A program made the position numbers and the translations under genes. The notes under the pieces were generated by a model. It worked only from the letters and a program-made list of their open reading frames with translations. It made no database searches and was not told where the DNA came from. Below, in pieces: positions 41,651 to 50,855 of a stretch of DNA of 57,912 nucleotides (position 1 is its first letter; the number at the start of each line of letters is the position of its first letter). The DNA lies in contig CALXPA010000001.1 of the NCBI GenBank assembly GCA_944390185.1, positions 1 through 57,912 on the forward strand, written 5' to 3'. The DNA is from an uncultured Alphaproteobacteria bacterium (GTDB taxonomy: Bacteria > Pseudomonadota > Alphaproteobacteria > Rs-D84).

Positions 41651-42334
41651 TCATCGTGCCGGCACGATACGAATTTCAACGCGTCGGTTGGTCAGACGCC
41701 CGATGTCGTCCTGGGCGGCGATGGGACGTGTTGCCCCCCGGCCAACGATAAACATGCGCGTTGTGTTGATATCATGCTGGGATAAAAAGACCCCAACGCG
41801 TTGCGCCATATCCAGCGACAGTGCATCTGCCGCCTGTTGATTGCGCGTTGCATCGGTGTATCCGGCAATTTCCAGAAACGTTGCGTCGTACTTTTTTAAT
41901 ATTTTTGCGATGGTATTCAGTGTGTCTGCGCCATCTGGGGAAATGTCCGCCACATCCAGTTCCATAATTGCATCACGCACCAGAATCACGACAACATCTG
42001 TGCCGGCACGCTGGACCGATATCCCAGGCTTGCGCAATGCATCATACATTTCGTATTCCAGATTTGCCATGTAATTAACACTGACCAGGTTGTCATTCGC
42101 TGCCTTGTCCCCGTAATCCAGCGCCACCGGTGCGTCCACAGAACTGATTAATTTCCCGCCCGCCCCCAAGAACACGGGCCGCTTTGCCACGCGGGCCATT
42201 TCGGTCATATCCGTAAAACTGGCGCCGCGCAAATATGTTGACCATGTGTCACGCGCAGGACTGTGGTACTGGACACATCCTGCCAGTAATAATGATATAA
42301 CAACCAGTATTTTTCCTGTTCGCATTTTATCCAT
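41651..42334 (-). CDS. OmpA-family lipoprotein
   Basis: The 227-aa protein has a lipoprotein signal with lipobox LAGC, an N-terminal region of unknown fold (residues 23-115) and a C-terminal OmpA-like domain (ELDVADISPDGADTLNTIAK, ILKKYDATFLEIAGYTDAT, RLTNRRVEIRIVPAR). Its start codon overlaps the stop of the pilin-like gene upstream (TAATG), so they are translated together. I cannot say if it serves pilus assembly or only wall attachment. Confidence 0.88.
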   Translation of the reverse strand: MDKMRTGKILVVISLLLAGCVQYHSPARDTWSTYLRGASFTDMTEMARVAKRPVFLGAGGKLISSVDAPVALDYGDKAANDNLVSVNYMANLEYEMYDALRKPGISVQRAGTDVVVILVRDAIMELDVADISPDGADTLNTIAKILKKYDATFLEIAGYTDATRNQQAADALSLDMAQRVGVFLSQHDINTTRMFIVGRGATRPIAAQDDIGRLTNRRVEIRIVPAR

Positions 42335-42795
42335 TATTTAACGATAAACGATACCTGGTTAGTGTTTGTTGAAAAACAGTTTGTGTCAGTCCCTGATACA
42401 CTGACCCCGTTAATTTGTACGTCTGTGGCCCATTCTGGGACGGTCGTTGCGAAATACTGGCAATCGCCATGTTCCAACTGGACCAGATTAATTGAAAATC
42501 CGGCGCCCGAATCAATCGCAGTAACAGACCATTCGTCACCCCCAATTGGCGGATATACGTTTTTCAGTGCCCCCGCAGATACCAGATAATCCACAGACAC
42601 CCCAGTATAATCACCACGTAATTCCATCAACAGTTTTGTATCGCGTGCGATATTCTGTATCTCGGTCGATGCGATTTTACGCGTCTGGTTTGTGTGGATT
42701 ACGTTGTACATTGCCACAGCTGCCGCCGTCATAACCCCAGCAATCGCCAACACGCCAATAATTTCAATCATTGATGCACCACGTTCTTGTTTCAT
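42334..42795 (-). CDS. Type IV pilin-like protein
   Basis: The 153-aa precursor has a short leader MKQERG, then the mature start ASMIEIIGVLAIAGVMTAAA, with Glu at mature position 5 as in prepilin-peptidase substrates. The hydrophobic helix is followed by a globular domain with two cysteines (DGDCQYF-like and DTNCFSTNT; their spacing suits a pilin C-terminal disulfide loop). It resembles type IVb pilins or pseudopilins. The start at 42795 is chosen because AGGGACAG lies before it; a longer frame from 42849 overlaps dnaX. It follows dnaX by 22 nt. Confidence 0.85.
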   Translation of the reverse strand: MKQERGASMIEIIGVLAIAGVMTAAAVAMYNVIHTNQTRKIASTEIQNIARDTKLLMELRGDYTGVSVDYLVSAGALKNVYPPIGGDEWSVTAIDSGAGFSINLVQLEHGDCQYFATTVPEWATDVQINGVSVSGTDTNCFSTNTNQVSFIVK

Positions 42796-42817
42796 ATCTG
42801 TCCCTTGTGTTTTTGTT

Positions 42818-44356
42818 TTATTTGATTCCGACGATTTCCGCATTTTCAAACAAACTCATCGCATCTGCAACCAACGGGTCCGCCGCCAGTTCTTCTTGTT
42901 TTTGTTCTGTGATGGTGTGCGCGTGTGGGGATTCGGTTATGCGTTCCAACGTCCACGCGTGTCCCGTTTTATCATTCAGCCATGTTGCCAAACGTGGGGC
43001 AAAATCCGCATCGCCACGACGATCAAAGTATTTAATGTGGCCGTCTGATATCTCGGACACTTCTATATTACTGGTGTAATACGAATACAACAGAATTTCT
43101 TTGGATTCTTGCAGTGCGCGTGCCAAAGAATCTGTGCTGTCGATTACGTGCGCCGTGGCGGCCGGGGCCGATGTTGATGCGGCGGGTGCGCTGTCTGTGC
43201 GGGTGCCACCATTTGATTGCTGGCGCAAGATTTCTGGGACAGACGGCATATCGGCGATGTGCATCAGGCGCACAACCAGCATATCAAAACACTGCTTTTG
43301 ATTTCCGGCCGCCTGGATTTCTGGGACGGCGGCGACCATCACCTGCCATATGCGGGACAGGGTATTCAGTGACACGCGTTCGTTTATCTGGCGAATTTGT
43401 TCGCGTTGATCGGCGGTGTACGGCGCGTTTGTTACGTCGCCCGCGTGCAGTGCCGGATGCATCCGTGTGGCCCAATGCGTCCATTCCATCATATCTGTTA
43501 ACAGCATCGACAGGTCTGCGCCGTTATTATAGATTTCATCAACGCGCGCCAGTGCCGCCGCCGTATCGCCAGATAACAATGTTTCCATCAGCGCGACAAC
43601 AACCCCGCGATCTGCACGTTTCAGCATATCCAGCACGGCCGCTTCGTCTACATGGCCGGCGGTTTGTGCGATTGCCTGGTCCAGCAGTGACAACCCGTCA
43701 CGCACAGAACCATCGGCGGCGCGGGCCAATAACTCATTTGCGCCATCCGTTAATTCAATTTTTTCTTGGTCTGCAATCCATGCAAAGTGATGTTTCAGTG
43801 TTTCAACAGGTACACGGACCAAATCGAAACGTTGGCACCGGGACAGAATTGTAACCGGCACCTTTCTGATTTCTGTTGTTGCCAAGATAAAGATGACGTG
43901 TGCGGGCGGTTCTTCCAGTGTTTTTAACAATGCGTTAAACGCACTGGTCGACAGCATATGAACTTCGTCAATAATATAAACCTTGTACCGGCCATTTGTT
44001 GGGCGGTATTGTGCCGCATCCAGTATGTCGCGCATGTTATCAACGCCTGTGTGTGATGCGGCGTCGATTTCCAGTACATCAATATGCTGGCCGGCGGCAA
44101 TTGCGCGACAGTTTTCACACACACCGCACGGCGTGGCGGTTGGCCCATCAGATGCCAGGCAGTTTAATGCCTTGGCCAATATACGGGCCGTACTGGTTTT
44201 CCCGGTGCCACGAATTCCGGTAAATATGTATGCGTGCGCAATACGGCCGGTGTTAATCGCGGTTGTTAATGTTTTGACCAAGACGTCTTGGCCAATCAGT
44301 GATTTAAAATCTTGACTGCGATATTTACGGGCCAGAACTGTATAATTATTATCCAT
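42818..44356 (-). CDS. dnaX: DNA polymerase III subunits gamma and tau
   Basis: DnaX is the clamp-loader motor. The 512-aa protein has Walker A GIRGTGKTSTARILAK, the zinc module with C...CGVCENC, IDAASHTGVDNMRDIL, DEVHMLSTSAFNALLKTLEEPP and sensor 1 ATTEIRKVP. C-terminal domain III and a tau-like tail follow; the tail is shorter than in E. coli tau (643 aa). ybaB and recR, usual partners, are not here; a pilin and an OmpA lipoprotein follow instead. Confidence 0.96.
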   Translation of the reverse strand: MDNNYTVLARKYRSQDFKSLIGQDVLVKTLTTAINTGRIAHAYIFTGIRGTGKTSTARILAKALNCLASDGPTATPCGVCENCRAIAAGQHIDVLEIDAASHTGVDNMRDILDAAQYRPTNGRYKVYIIDEVHMLSTSAFNALLKTLEEPPAHVIFILATTEIRKVPVTILSRCQRFDLVRVPVETLKHHFAWIADQEKIELTDGANELLARAADGSVRDGLSLLDQAIAQTAGHVDEAAVLDMLKRADRGVVVALMETLLSGDTAAALARVDEIYNNGADLSMLLTDMMEWTHWATRMHPALHAGDVTNAPYTADQREQIRQINERVSLNTLSRIWQVMVAAVPEIQAAGNQKQCFDMLVVRLMHIADMPSVPEILRQQSNGGTRTDSAPAASTSAPAATAHVIDSTDSLARALQESKEILLYSYYTSNIEVSEISDGHIKYFDRRGDADFAPRLATWLNDKTGHAWTLERITESPHAHTITEQKQEELAADPLVADAMSLFENAEIVGIK

Positions 44357-44422
44357 GCGAAAACTTCCTTTGGGGCCAGCATAGCAAAACGCACGAATAA
44401 TTCAACAATTAAAGTATAAAAA

Positions 44423-44722
44423 TTACTTTATATTTGTTATGAAATCTGGGAATGCGGCATCGTCATCGTCTGGTGCAGATTCTGATTCTGGTGCATCGTC
44501 GACCACCGGTGTTTTATCCCCCGGGGCGCGTGTAGAATCGATTTTTCCCTGTTCTGCATTGACGATGCGACCATAATGTTCGGCCGCCTGCATCAGGCGT
44601 TCGCGTTCAATTTCATCCGACGTTTGCCGTGCCTGGTCCATATACTGTTTTCTTTTTTGCCGCCATTTATGACAACGTTGAATCATCATACCGACGGACG
44701 ACTGGTTTTTTTTACTTGGCAT
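44423..44722 (-). CDS. DUF4167-like small protein
   Basis: The predicted 99-aa protein has a basic helix MMIQRCHKWRQKRKQYMDQA, then RLMQAAEHYGRIVNAEQ, similar to the AENYLQHAEHYYRI signature of the alphaproteobacterial DUF4167 family. The C-terminal half is acidic and Pro-rich. The start may be ATG at 44722 or GTG at 44758; neither has a convincing SD. The function is unknown. It lies 66 nt upstream of dnaX on the same strand. Confidence 0.65.
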   Translation of the reverse strand: MPSKKNQSSVGMMIQRCHKWRQKRKQYMDQARQTSDEIERERLMQAAEHYGRIVNAEQGKIDSTRAPGDKTPVVDDAPESESAPDDDDAAFPDFITNIK

Positions 44723-44880
44723 AATTTTTATTTCTTTATTATCAGGAAATTTATCCACCCAGGTGTTGGTTTACCACCCATGCTTAACAGTCCGCATAAT
44801 AAATCATCTCAAAACCAATTGCAATATTTTTTTTCAGTTGCTAGACTGCAAAATATATACAGGGGGGGACCAGGGATAAT

Positions 44881-46236
44881 ATGCGTCAACACAGCGGAAA
44901 TTTTTTACTGCAGGCATTGCTGGCGCTGACGCTGATATTTTCTTTTATTCCGTTTTTTGCCGAACGCTTGGCGGCGCGTGACATGGATGCCCAAATGTAC
45001 GCATCGTCGCAAAAGGTTGATGTCGCCCAGACTGCTGCGCGAATTTTCATTCGCGAACGCGCAAACGATTTGCCATATAATACAACGGTTGTTTCTGGGG
45101 ACGCGTTTTCAGATTTGTTGGAACCATATGGGCTGCCGCTGGGGTTTATGCCGCGTACCGCCATGGGCCAGAACATATCACTGGTCATAGAAAAAACAGC
45201 CACCGCCGTCAGTGGATATCTGGAATTGTCTGGGGGGAATATGTCCGGGGTCCAGTTGGCAGAATTGGCGCGGCGCATCGGATTTTATGCATCTGTATCG
45301 GGGGACCGTATTTTGGTTGGCATACCACTGGACGTTGCGTATTCTGATGTTGTGCGCCGCAATGAAACGGACCTGGATAACAGTGCTTTTTTAACAGACT
45401 TGGATATGGGCGGATTCAGATTTAATAACGGGGGCCAGGTTTTTGCACGCCGTGGAACCTTTGATTCTGGCCAGTTTAATACGCTGTCTATATTCGGCAC
45501 CGAAGATGGGCGCAAGGTACGTAATTCAATTGATGTTATGATTACATCGCGTGCTGTGTTTCAAAGTGCGCTGGGGGAATCTGCATTGTCGTTGACGCGC
45601 GGTACGTTGTATGTTGGGTCAATTAACGCGCGAACGGTGTCGCAATTTGGGGACACTGGGTCTTTTACGTCGAACAGTGCATCTGTATATGACTTTGCGA
45701 TGACGGCGGGGCGCACCAGTTTTTCTGGGCCACTGGAATGGAATGTCGGCGGTGATTTGTTGACCGAGAATATAAATTTCAGTGTGGAACGTTTGGAAAT
45801 AGATTCCTATATCGATGCGTCACGTGGCCAAGATGTATATATTGACCCGGATGAATTGTCGTACAGCACACGCAGTGGTATCGAAACAGATTCTATTGTT
45901 GCATCAAACATAACGATGCGCGACCAAACATCTGATGCGTTAAACAGTGGTGAAACTGGTGCGGTCATATTGGATATTCGTCCGGCTGGGACATCTGTGT
46001 TGCCGGATTTATTGCTGGATACGATTGACAATGCTGCGTTTGATATTTTGTCTGACCCCAGTGACAGTGCCGCCAAGACAATTGATTGTCGCACAATAAT
46101 AACAGACCTGGGTGGGCGTTATAACCAGCGGTCTTTATCGCAATACATTATCTGCCAATATGTTTTTTGGCAGCGTTTGGAAAAAAGAATAGATGTAAAA
46201 CAATGCTTGTTGGATGGGCGCAGTGGTTGTATGTAA
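44881..46236 (+). CDS. PilV-like large prepilin, first of three
   Basis: The 451-aa protein starts with MRQHSGNFLLQALLALTLIF, a leader ending in Gly and a hydrophobic helix, which is the prepilin layout although the usual Glu5 is Gln. A long extracellular part follows with an internal segment FLTDLDMGGFRFNNGGQVFA, typical of the repeats in PilV/phage fibre-like beta-helices. Four cysteines lie in the last 60 residues (TIDCRTI, YIICQY, VKQCLL, SGCM). The SD is GGGGGGG upstream. The two following genes have the same architecture, suggesting minor pilins or adhesins. No pilB, pilC or secretin gene is in the window. Confidence 0.75.
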   Translation: MRQHSGNFLLQALLALTLIFSFIPFFAERLAARDMDAQMYASSQKVDVAQTAARIFIRERANDLPYNTTVVSGDAFSDLLEPYGLPLGFMPRTAMGQNISLVIEKTATAVSGYLELSGGNMSGVQLAELARRIGFYASVSGDRILVGIPLDVAYSDVVRRNETDLDNSAFLTDLDMGGFRFNNGGQVFARRGTFDSGQFNTLSIFGTEDGRKVRNSIDVMITSRAVFQSALGESALSLTRGTLYVGSINARTVSQFGDTGSFTSNSASVYDFAMTAGRTSFSGPLEWNVGGDLLTENINFSVERLEIDSYIDASRGQDVYIDPDELSYSTRSGIETDSIVASNITMRDQTSDALNSGETGAVILDIRPAGTSVLPDLLLDTIDNAAFDILSDPSDSAAKTIDCRTIITDLGGRYNQRSLSQYIICQYVFWQRLEKRIDVKQCLLDGRSGCM

Positions 46237-47428
46237 AACGAAAATCTTTATCGATGAAATGCGCGGGGCCAGTTTGACCGAAGTTTTACTGGCGATGGCG
46301 ATTGTGGCCATGGCGGCGCCGTTCTTGTACAGTCAGATTGTTAACAACAATGATACATTGCGTGATATTGCGGCGGCGGATGACATAATTGCCGTGCGTG
46401 ATCCTGTGTTAAATTTTATTCGCCTGAACCAGTCCCAGTGGCCAGATGTTGCGCAAATCAGATTATCTGATGAAGAGCTGGATGGAATATCTGATGTGCC
46501 GACATTTGGATTTATTGACAAGTACACTGTGCGCGGTGCAACGGTGACAGATGTGTATCTGGCGTTTGATATGGATGCCACTGACCTGCGTGTCAATCAA
46601 ATTGCGCGACACATTGGTTCAGACGCCGCGGTGGTGGGCAGTGACGGCGTCGCATATGGTGGCACATGGGCGGTTGCAGCACCTGAATTTAAGCCGGGCG
46701 ACCTGATATATCGTATCAGTCGGGATTTAACAGGCGAAGATAAAACAAAATATTTACATCGCACTGAAACAGGTGAAGAAAACCTGAACACAATGTTACG
46801 CGATTTGAATATGAATAACAATCGTGTATACGATGTTGGTGGCATCGTTGGAAAATCTGCGGAAATCAGAAATGCCACTGCCCAGTTTGTTGAAATGCCG
46901 AACCTGGGGGCGGACACGGTTTATTTTTCATCTGGGGCAAATTTAGACGGGGACCAGGCGGCATTTGGTACCATTCGCGTATCTGGGGATATATCTGGGT
47001 TTCGAAATATTTATGCAAATACTATGAACGGCCATGCATATACGACCAATGGCCAGATTATCACAGATCGCGCCACGGTTTTAAATTCAGTAAATGTTGC
47101 GAATAATCTGGTGTTGAAAACAGACACTGCGCGCACAATCAGTGCGTTTACCGGCGTCACAGCGCACACGGCATTTACGTCATACTTGAATACCGAAGAG
47201 ATAATTTTTTACGACAACTTTGGATTGACGGTATCGGGCGAATTGCTGATGTCGACGACGTCGCCGATAAAGATTGGATCGTGGACGTTTCCGTCACTAA
47301 CGCCACCGCGATTTGCGTGGCTGCACCTGGCGCGGGCCACGGTTCCGGCGGCCCCTGATGCGGCAGAATTCAGTGTATTAATGTCCGATGGATGGCAAGA
47401 TGCACAACCTGTGGGGGTATTGCAATGA
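46214..47428 (+). CDS. PilV-like large prepilin, second of three
   Basis: The 404-aa protein has a leader ending RG and mature start ASLTEVLLAMAIVAMAAPFL with Glu at mature position 5, as in type IV pilins. The extracellular region has MLRDLNMNNNRVYDVGG, a classical PilV/tail-fibre repeat, and further beta-rich segments. The start at 46214 overlaps the previous gene by 23 nt. An alternative start is 46259 (MRGASL), which leaves almost no leader. The stop overlaps the next start by 4 nt. Confidence 0.75.
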   Translation: MGAVVVCKTKIFIDEMRGASLTEVLLAMAIVAMAAPFLYSQIVNNNDTLRDIAAADDIIAVRDPVLNFIRLNQSQWPDVAQIRLSDEELDGISDVPTFGFIDKYTVRGATVTDVYLAFDMDATDLRVNQIARHIGSDAAVVGSDGVAYGGTWAVAAPEFKPGDLIYRISRDLTGEDKTKYLHRTETGEENLNTMLRDLNMNNNRVYDVGGIVGKSAEIRNATAQFVEMPNLGADTVYFSSGANLDGDQAAFGTIRVSGDISGFRNIYANTMNGHAYTTNGQIITDRATVLNSVNVANNLVLKTDTARTISAFTGVTAHTAFTSYLNTEEIIFYDNFGLTVSGELLMSTTSPIKIGSWTFPSLTPPRFAWLHLARATVPAAPDAAEFSVLMSDGWQDAQPVGVLQ

Positions 47429-48744
47429 TACGGATGCCCAGATTTTTCCGCGGTCAACCAAACGCCCAGCGTGGCAGCATGTTGGTTGAATTGCTGATGA
47501 GTGTTGCGCTGGCGGCGATTATTATGCCGTTTATATTCCGTTATCAGCAAAGCGCAATTCAACGCGCTGAAAATATCGCGGTTGCCGATAATATGTCAGA
47601 AATACGCAGTGCGCTGGAACGATACATTATGGATAATCGTGAACAGTTGATGAACACTGTTGGGCGAAATATTGTTCGTGTTAATATTGCAGATTTGGTG
47701 GACTATGGTGTGTCAATTGACTTGGCAGCGCATGCCAACGAATACCAATTGCGCGTACTAAAATCCAGTGATCGTGATGGGCGCGCCACGTTACAGGGCG
47801 TTGTGGTATTTTCGTCGGATGAAATCAGTCCCCTGCGCACGCGTGAGATTGTGTCGCTGGGCGGTGGCGATATGGGATTTATTGATGGTAATCGTGCGTA
47901 CGGGACGTTTGGGGCGTGGCGTGCGAATACGGTGGATATGGGGGTGGACGTTTCCGGGGGCATTGTTGAAATGACAGACATTAACCAGGACACGTCGTTA
48001 TACCTGTGGCGTGTACCGTCTGACACGGCATCGGATGCGATGATGTTGTCTGGATTAAATCTGGGGGGGCACGACATAACGAACGCGTCGTTTTTCAATG
48101 CATCATCGGTCCAGTTTGACGAGACACTGACCCTGGGGGTTGGTGTTGCATCAAATGTGATATTCCAAAACAGGACAACCCTGGACAATTTGTTCGAGGC
48201 CACAAATGCCACCGTTGCAGGTACATTGTCGTCTGATTCCCGCACGATGGAGGTTGCTGGGGATTTCACCCTGGGTGGTACGGGCAAGTTCACCAATTTC
48301 ACGACTGGGGATTTATGGGCGACGAACATGACGTTGGGGGGATTGTCTGTATCATCTGATCTGGACGGCCCAGTTATATTACAGGTAAATCGTTCGATTG
48401 ATATGACGGGTGGTCGAATAACTGCGCTGTATGTGACAGTTGGGTTCGCAGGATCGATTACACCGCGCCTGGTCGTCAGGGACAGAATCGAAGATTCGAT
48501 AAACCCTGATTATTACTGGGACGCATCAGAACGCGTTGCGAATCTGATGGATGTTTCGTTACAAGAACTGAACGCCATGGCGATGGATATCGCGTATTCA
48601 GAAAATGCGTCCAACACAGAATCAGGGCGCATCTTTGGCGCGGTGGTCGCGAACAAGAACGCCACGGCATCAGACTATATGAACGCAATCAGTGAAATAC
48701 AAAATGCGGTCCGTGCAAAATATCGCCGGTTGAATTTAGAATAA
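47425..48744 (+). CDS. PilV-like large prepilin, third of three
   Basis: The 439-aa protein has a leader ending QRG and mature start SMLVELLMSVALAAIIMPF, with Glu at mature position 5. The region LSGLNLGGHDITNASFFNAS is the PilV-type repeat and further beta-rich stretches follow. A conserved segment near the C-terminus (ENASNTESGRIFGAVVANK) is helical. The start at 47425 is preferred to 47392: it fits ATGA overlap with the preceding stop and has GGGGG eight bases before. Confidence 0.75.
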   Translation: MIRMPRFFRGQPNAQRGSMLVELLMSVALAAIIMPFIFRYQQSAIQRAENIAVADNMSEIRSALERYIMDNREQLMNTVGRNIVRVNIADLVDYGVSIDLAAHANEYQLRVLKSSDRDGRATLQGVVVFSSDEISPLRTREIVSLGGGDMGFIDGNRAYGTFGAWRANTVDMGVDVSGGIVEMTDINQDTSLYLWRVPSDTASDAMMLSGLNLGGHDITNASFFNASSVQFDETLTLGVGVASNVIFQNRTTLDNLFEATNATVAGTLSSDSRTMEVAGDFTLGGTGKFTNFTTGDLWATNMTLGGLSVSSDLDGPVILQVNRSIDMTGGRITALYVTVGFAGSITPRLVVRDRIEDSINPDYYWDASERVANLMDVSLQELNAMAMDIAYSENASNTESGRIFGAVVANKNATASDYMNAISEIQNAVRAKYRRLNLE

Positions 48745-48752
48745 AGTGTGCT

Positions 48753-49280
48753 ATGAATCGTCGTATGAAAACAGTTTGTAATTTTTGTAAAACAGAATAT
48801 TCGATTGATAACGTACCGAATATGCCGGTTCGGTGTGCGGTATGTGGCAACACGTGGGTTGTTCCGCGTCCTGCGCGGCGCAGTCCATGGTTGGTATTCA
48901 TTGCGGCGCTGTGTGCGTTGATGGCGGCGGTCGTCTTTGCGGTTGCGGTCATTGCCCAGAACCAGATTACCCAGATTCGCGAAAATCCACTGATTGCCCA
49001 GATTGATGAAATCACAACGGTCACAGGCGATGACGACGTGACGCGTTTTGTTGTTAATGGTCGTGTTATCAATCGGTCAGACCAGATTTACGGTGTCCCC
49101 GGTGTCAAGATTATATCGTACGGCGACGATGGCGCCGTCATTGATGCCCAGCGGTTTATGCCACCGGCAACATTGCTGGACGCGGGGTCATCGGCAGAAT
49201 TTTCGCATATTTTGTCTGTGCCGATGGCGGGCATAGAAAAAATTGCGGTTGAACTGGACCAGAATGGGGATAACAAATGA
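48753..49280 (+). CDS. Zinc-ribbon membrane protein (DUF3426-like)
   Basis: The 175-aa protein has an N-terminal zinc ribbon (CNFCKTEYSIDNVPNMPVRC then CGNTW: two CxxC pairs), one membrane helix (LVFIAALCALMAAVVFAVAVI, about 47-67) and a C-terminal beta domain (VVNGRVINRSDQIYGVPGVK). This is the MJ0042 finger plus DUF3426 layout common in alphaproteobacteria. The role is unknown. It follows the pilin-like genes by 8 nt and overlaps the next gene. Confidence 0.82.
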   Translation: MNRRMKTVCNFCKTEYSIDNVPNMPVRCAVCGNTWVVPRPARRSPWLVFIAALCALMAAVVFAVAVIAQNQITQIRENPLIAQIDEITTVTGDDDVTRFVVNGRVINRSDQIYGVPGVKIISYGDDGAVIDAQRFMPPATLLDAGSSAEFSHILSVPMAGIEKIAVELDQNGDNK

Positions 49281-49786
49281 TAAAGACATTATTTTCTGTA
49301 TTTGCAATATTGCTGGCGATGCCGGCGCTGGGCGCTGATGCGCCGTCCGGCGGCAGTGGTGGCAGTGGCAGCGGTGGCGGTAACCAACCGGCCCCGTCCC
49401 CACGCATCAGCATTTTTTCCACCAGCACGGATTGGCAGGGTTTAACCGGTCTGTCTTACTCAGAATACCGCGGTGAATTTATACCGTCGTCTGGGATTGT
49501 TGGGCGTGGGTTGGTGTTGTACTATCTGGATGGTTTTCCGTGTTATGGTCTGGGCGAAGGGGTACGTGTATGGATTGGTCCGAACAATCGCCATGATGGT
49601 GAATTGCGTCTGGCGTGCCTGTATGCCCCGACCCAGATTCATTTTGCATGGCGTAACGCGACCCGCGACGCGACCCAGGCTGAAAGTACGGGTATATTAA
49701 CATGCCCGGTTGAATCAGATGGCCGCGAATTAACAATTAACCTGGCCGATTGTGACAAGGGGCCCGATTGGGACGAATACAGATAA
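49277..49786 (+). CDS. Secreted protein of unknown function
   Basis: The 169-aa protein has a signal peptide (cleaved near LGA-DA), a Gly/Ser linker (SGGSGGSGSGGG), then a compact domain with three cysteines (DGFPCYG, RLACLY, ILTCPV) and a fourth near the end (ADCDKG). Trp-rich strands (FAWRNATRDATQ) suggest a small beta fold. I do not recognise it. It overlaps the zinc-ribbon gene by 4 nt and the following rluD-like gene by one base, so it is in that operon. Confidence 0.65.
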   Translation: MIKTLFSVFAILLAMPALGADAPSGGSGGSGSGGGNQPAPSPRISIFSTSTDWQGLTGLSYSEYRGEFIPSSGIVGRGLVLYYLDGFPCYGLGEGVRVWIGPNNRHDGELRLACLYAPTQIHFAWRNATRDATQAESTGILTCPVESDGRELTINLADCDKGPDWDEYR

Positions 49787-50751
49787 TGACAGACACCCAG
49801 ACGCATGAATTTATTGTATCTGATACAGACGCGGGCGTGCGGCTGGATCGCTTTTTATCGGTCCAGTTGCCAGATTTTTCGCGCAGTGAAATCCAGCGCA
49901 GTCCGATTACTGTTAACGGCAACCCGGCCAAGTTATCGTATCGCACGCGTGCGGGCGATGTTGTATCTGTGACAATTGTGCCCCGCGCGACCAGTGTTGC
50001 TGCCGATAATATATCGTCTGACTTTGAACTGGATATTTTATACGAAGACGATGACATCATTGTTATAAACAAGCCGCGCGGGGTCGTCATGTACCCATCG
50101 GCGGGGAATCCCACCGGCACCCTGGTCCAGAATATATTGGCGCATACCCATCTGTCGGCATTGGGTGGTGAAACGCGACCGGGGGTTGTGCATCGCCTGG
50201 ACAAGGATACCAGTGGGGTTATGGTTTTTGCGAAATCGGATGCGGCGTTTCGTGGTTTGGTTCGTACATTTTCGTCGCACGATTTGACGCGCAAGTATGT
50301 TGCGTTTGTGTGGGGGGTACCAAATTGGGACGGTGCCGATATTACGGGAAATATTGCGCGTTCGTCGCGTAATCGCCAGAAAATGACAATGGTAAAATCA
50401 GGCGGTCGTCCGGCGCACACGGTTGTGAATGTTGCGGACGTGTGGCCACGTGCCGGCGTGTCGATGTTTCGGTGTACGCTGATGACGGGGCGCACGCACC
50501 AGATACGCGTGCATCTGTCGTCGCATGGGTTCCCGGTGCTGTGTGATCCGTTGTACGGGCGTACTGCGTCCCGCCTGGGCAGTGTACGTAACAGTGATTT
50601 GTTGGATTTTATCCGCGCTCATAATGGCCAGATGCTGCATGCCCAGATATTAGAATTCACCCATCCGACCAGCGGCCAGAAAATGCACTTCAAGGCGCAT
50701 TTACCATCCGACATGATGGAATTAAAAACGATACTGGACGAAATCGGATAG
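49786..50751 (+). CDS. RluA/RluD-family 23S rRNA pseudouridine synthase
   Basis: The 321-aa protein has an N-terminal S4 domain (GVRLDRFLSVQLPDFSRSEIQR), then the catalytic domain with NKPRGVVMYPSAG, VHRLDKDTSGVMVFAKSD with the catalytic Asp, and GRTHQIRVHLSSHGFPVLCDPLYG. This order is typical of RluD and RluC. Its start overlaps the previous stop (TAATG). The stop codon is within a terminator hairpin. Confidence 0.95.
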   Translation: MTDTQTHEFIVSDTDAGVRLDRFLSVQLPDFSRSEIQRSPITVNGNPAKLSYRTRAGDVVSVTIVPRATSVAADNISSDFELDILYEDDDIIVINKPRGVVMYPSAGNPTGTLVQNILAHTHLSALGGETRPGVVHRLDKDTSGVMVFAKSDAAFRGLVRTFSSHDLTRKYVAFVWGVPNWDGADITGNIARSSRNRQKMTMVKSGGRPAHTVVNVADVWPRAGVSMFRCTLMTGRTHQIRVHLSSHGFPVLCDPLYGRTASRLGSVRNSDLLDFIRAHNGQMLHAQILEFTHPTSGQKMHFKAHLPSDMMELKTILDEIG

Positions 50752-50768
50752 CATATCCGATTTTTTTA
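50741..50768 (+). terminator. Terminator at the end of the rluD-family gene
   Basis: AAATCGGATA GCA TATCCGATTT with a T tract. The stem includes the stop codon. Confidence 0.85.
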
Positions 50769-50822
50769 TAAAAACAGTGGATAAAATTGTATATTTTTCT
50801 TTATCAGTCTTGGATTTTATGT

Positions 50823-50828
50823 TATACT
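50823..50828 (+). promoter_or_regulatory. -10 box before the first Cys-rich gene
   Basis: TATACT 28 nt before the ATG. The -35 region is poor. Confidence 0.4.
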
Positions 50829-50855
50829 AAAAGCAATTAATATGGAGTGAGTCTA

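Noticed and set aside
44759..44880. A small gene between the DUF4167-like and the first PilV-like genes
   Set aside because: Only a promoter-like region (TTTTCA, 17 nt, TATATA) is visible; no frame with RBS.
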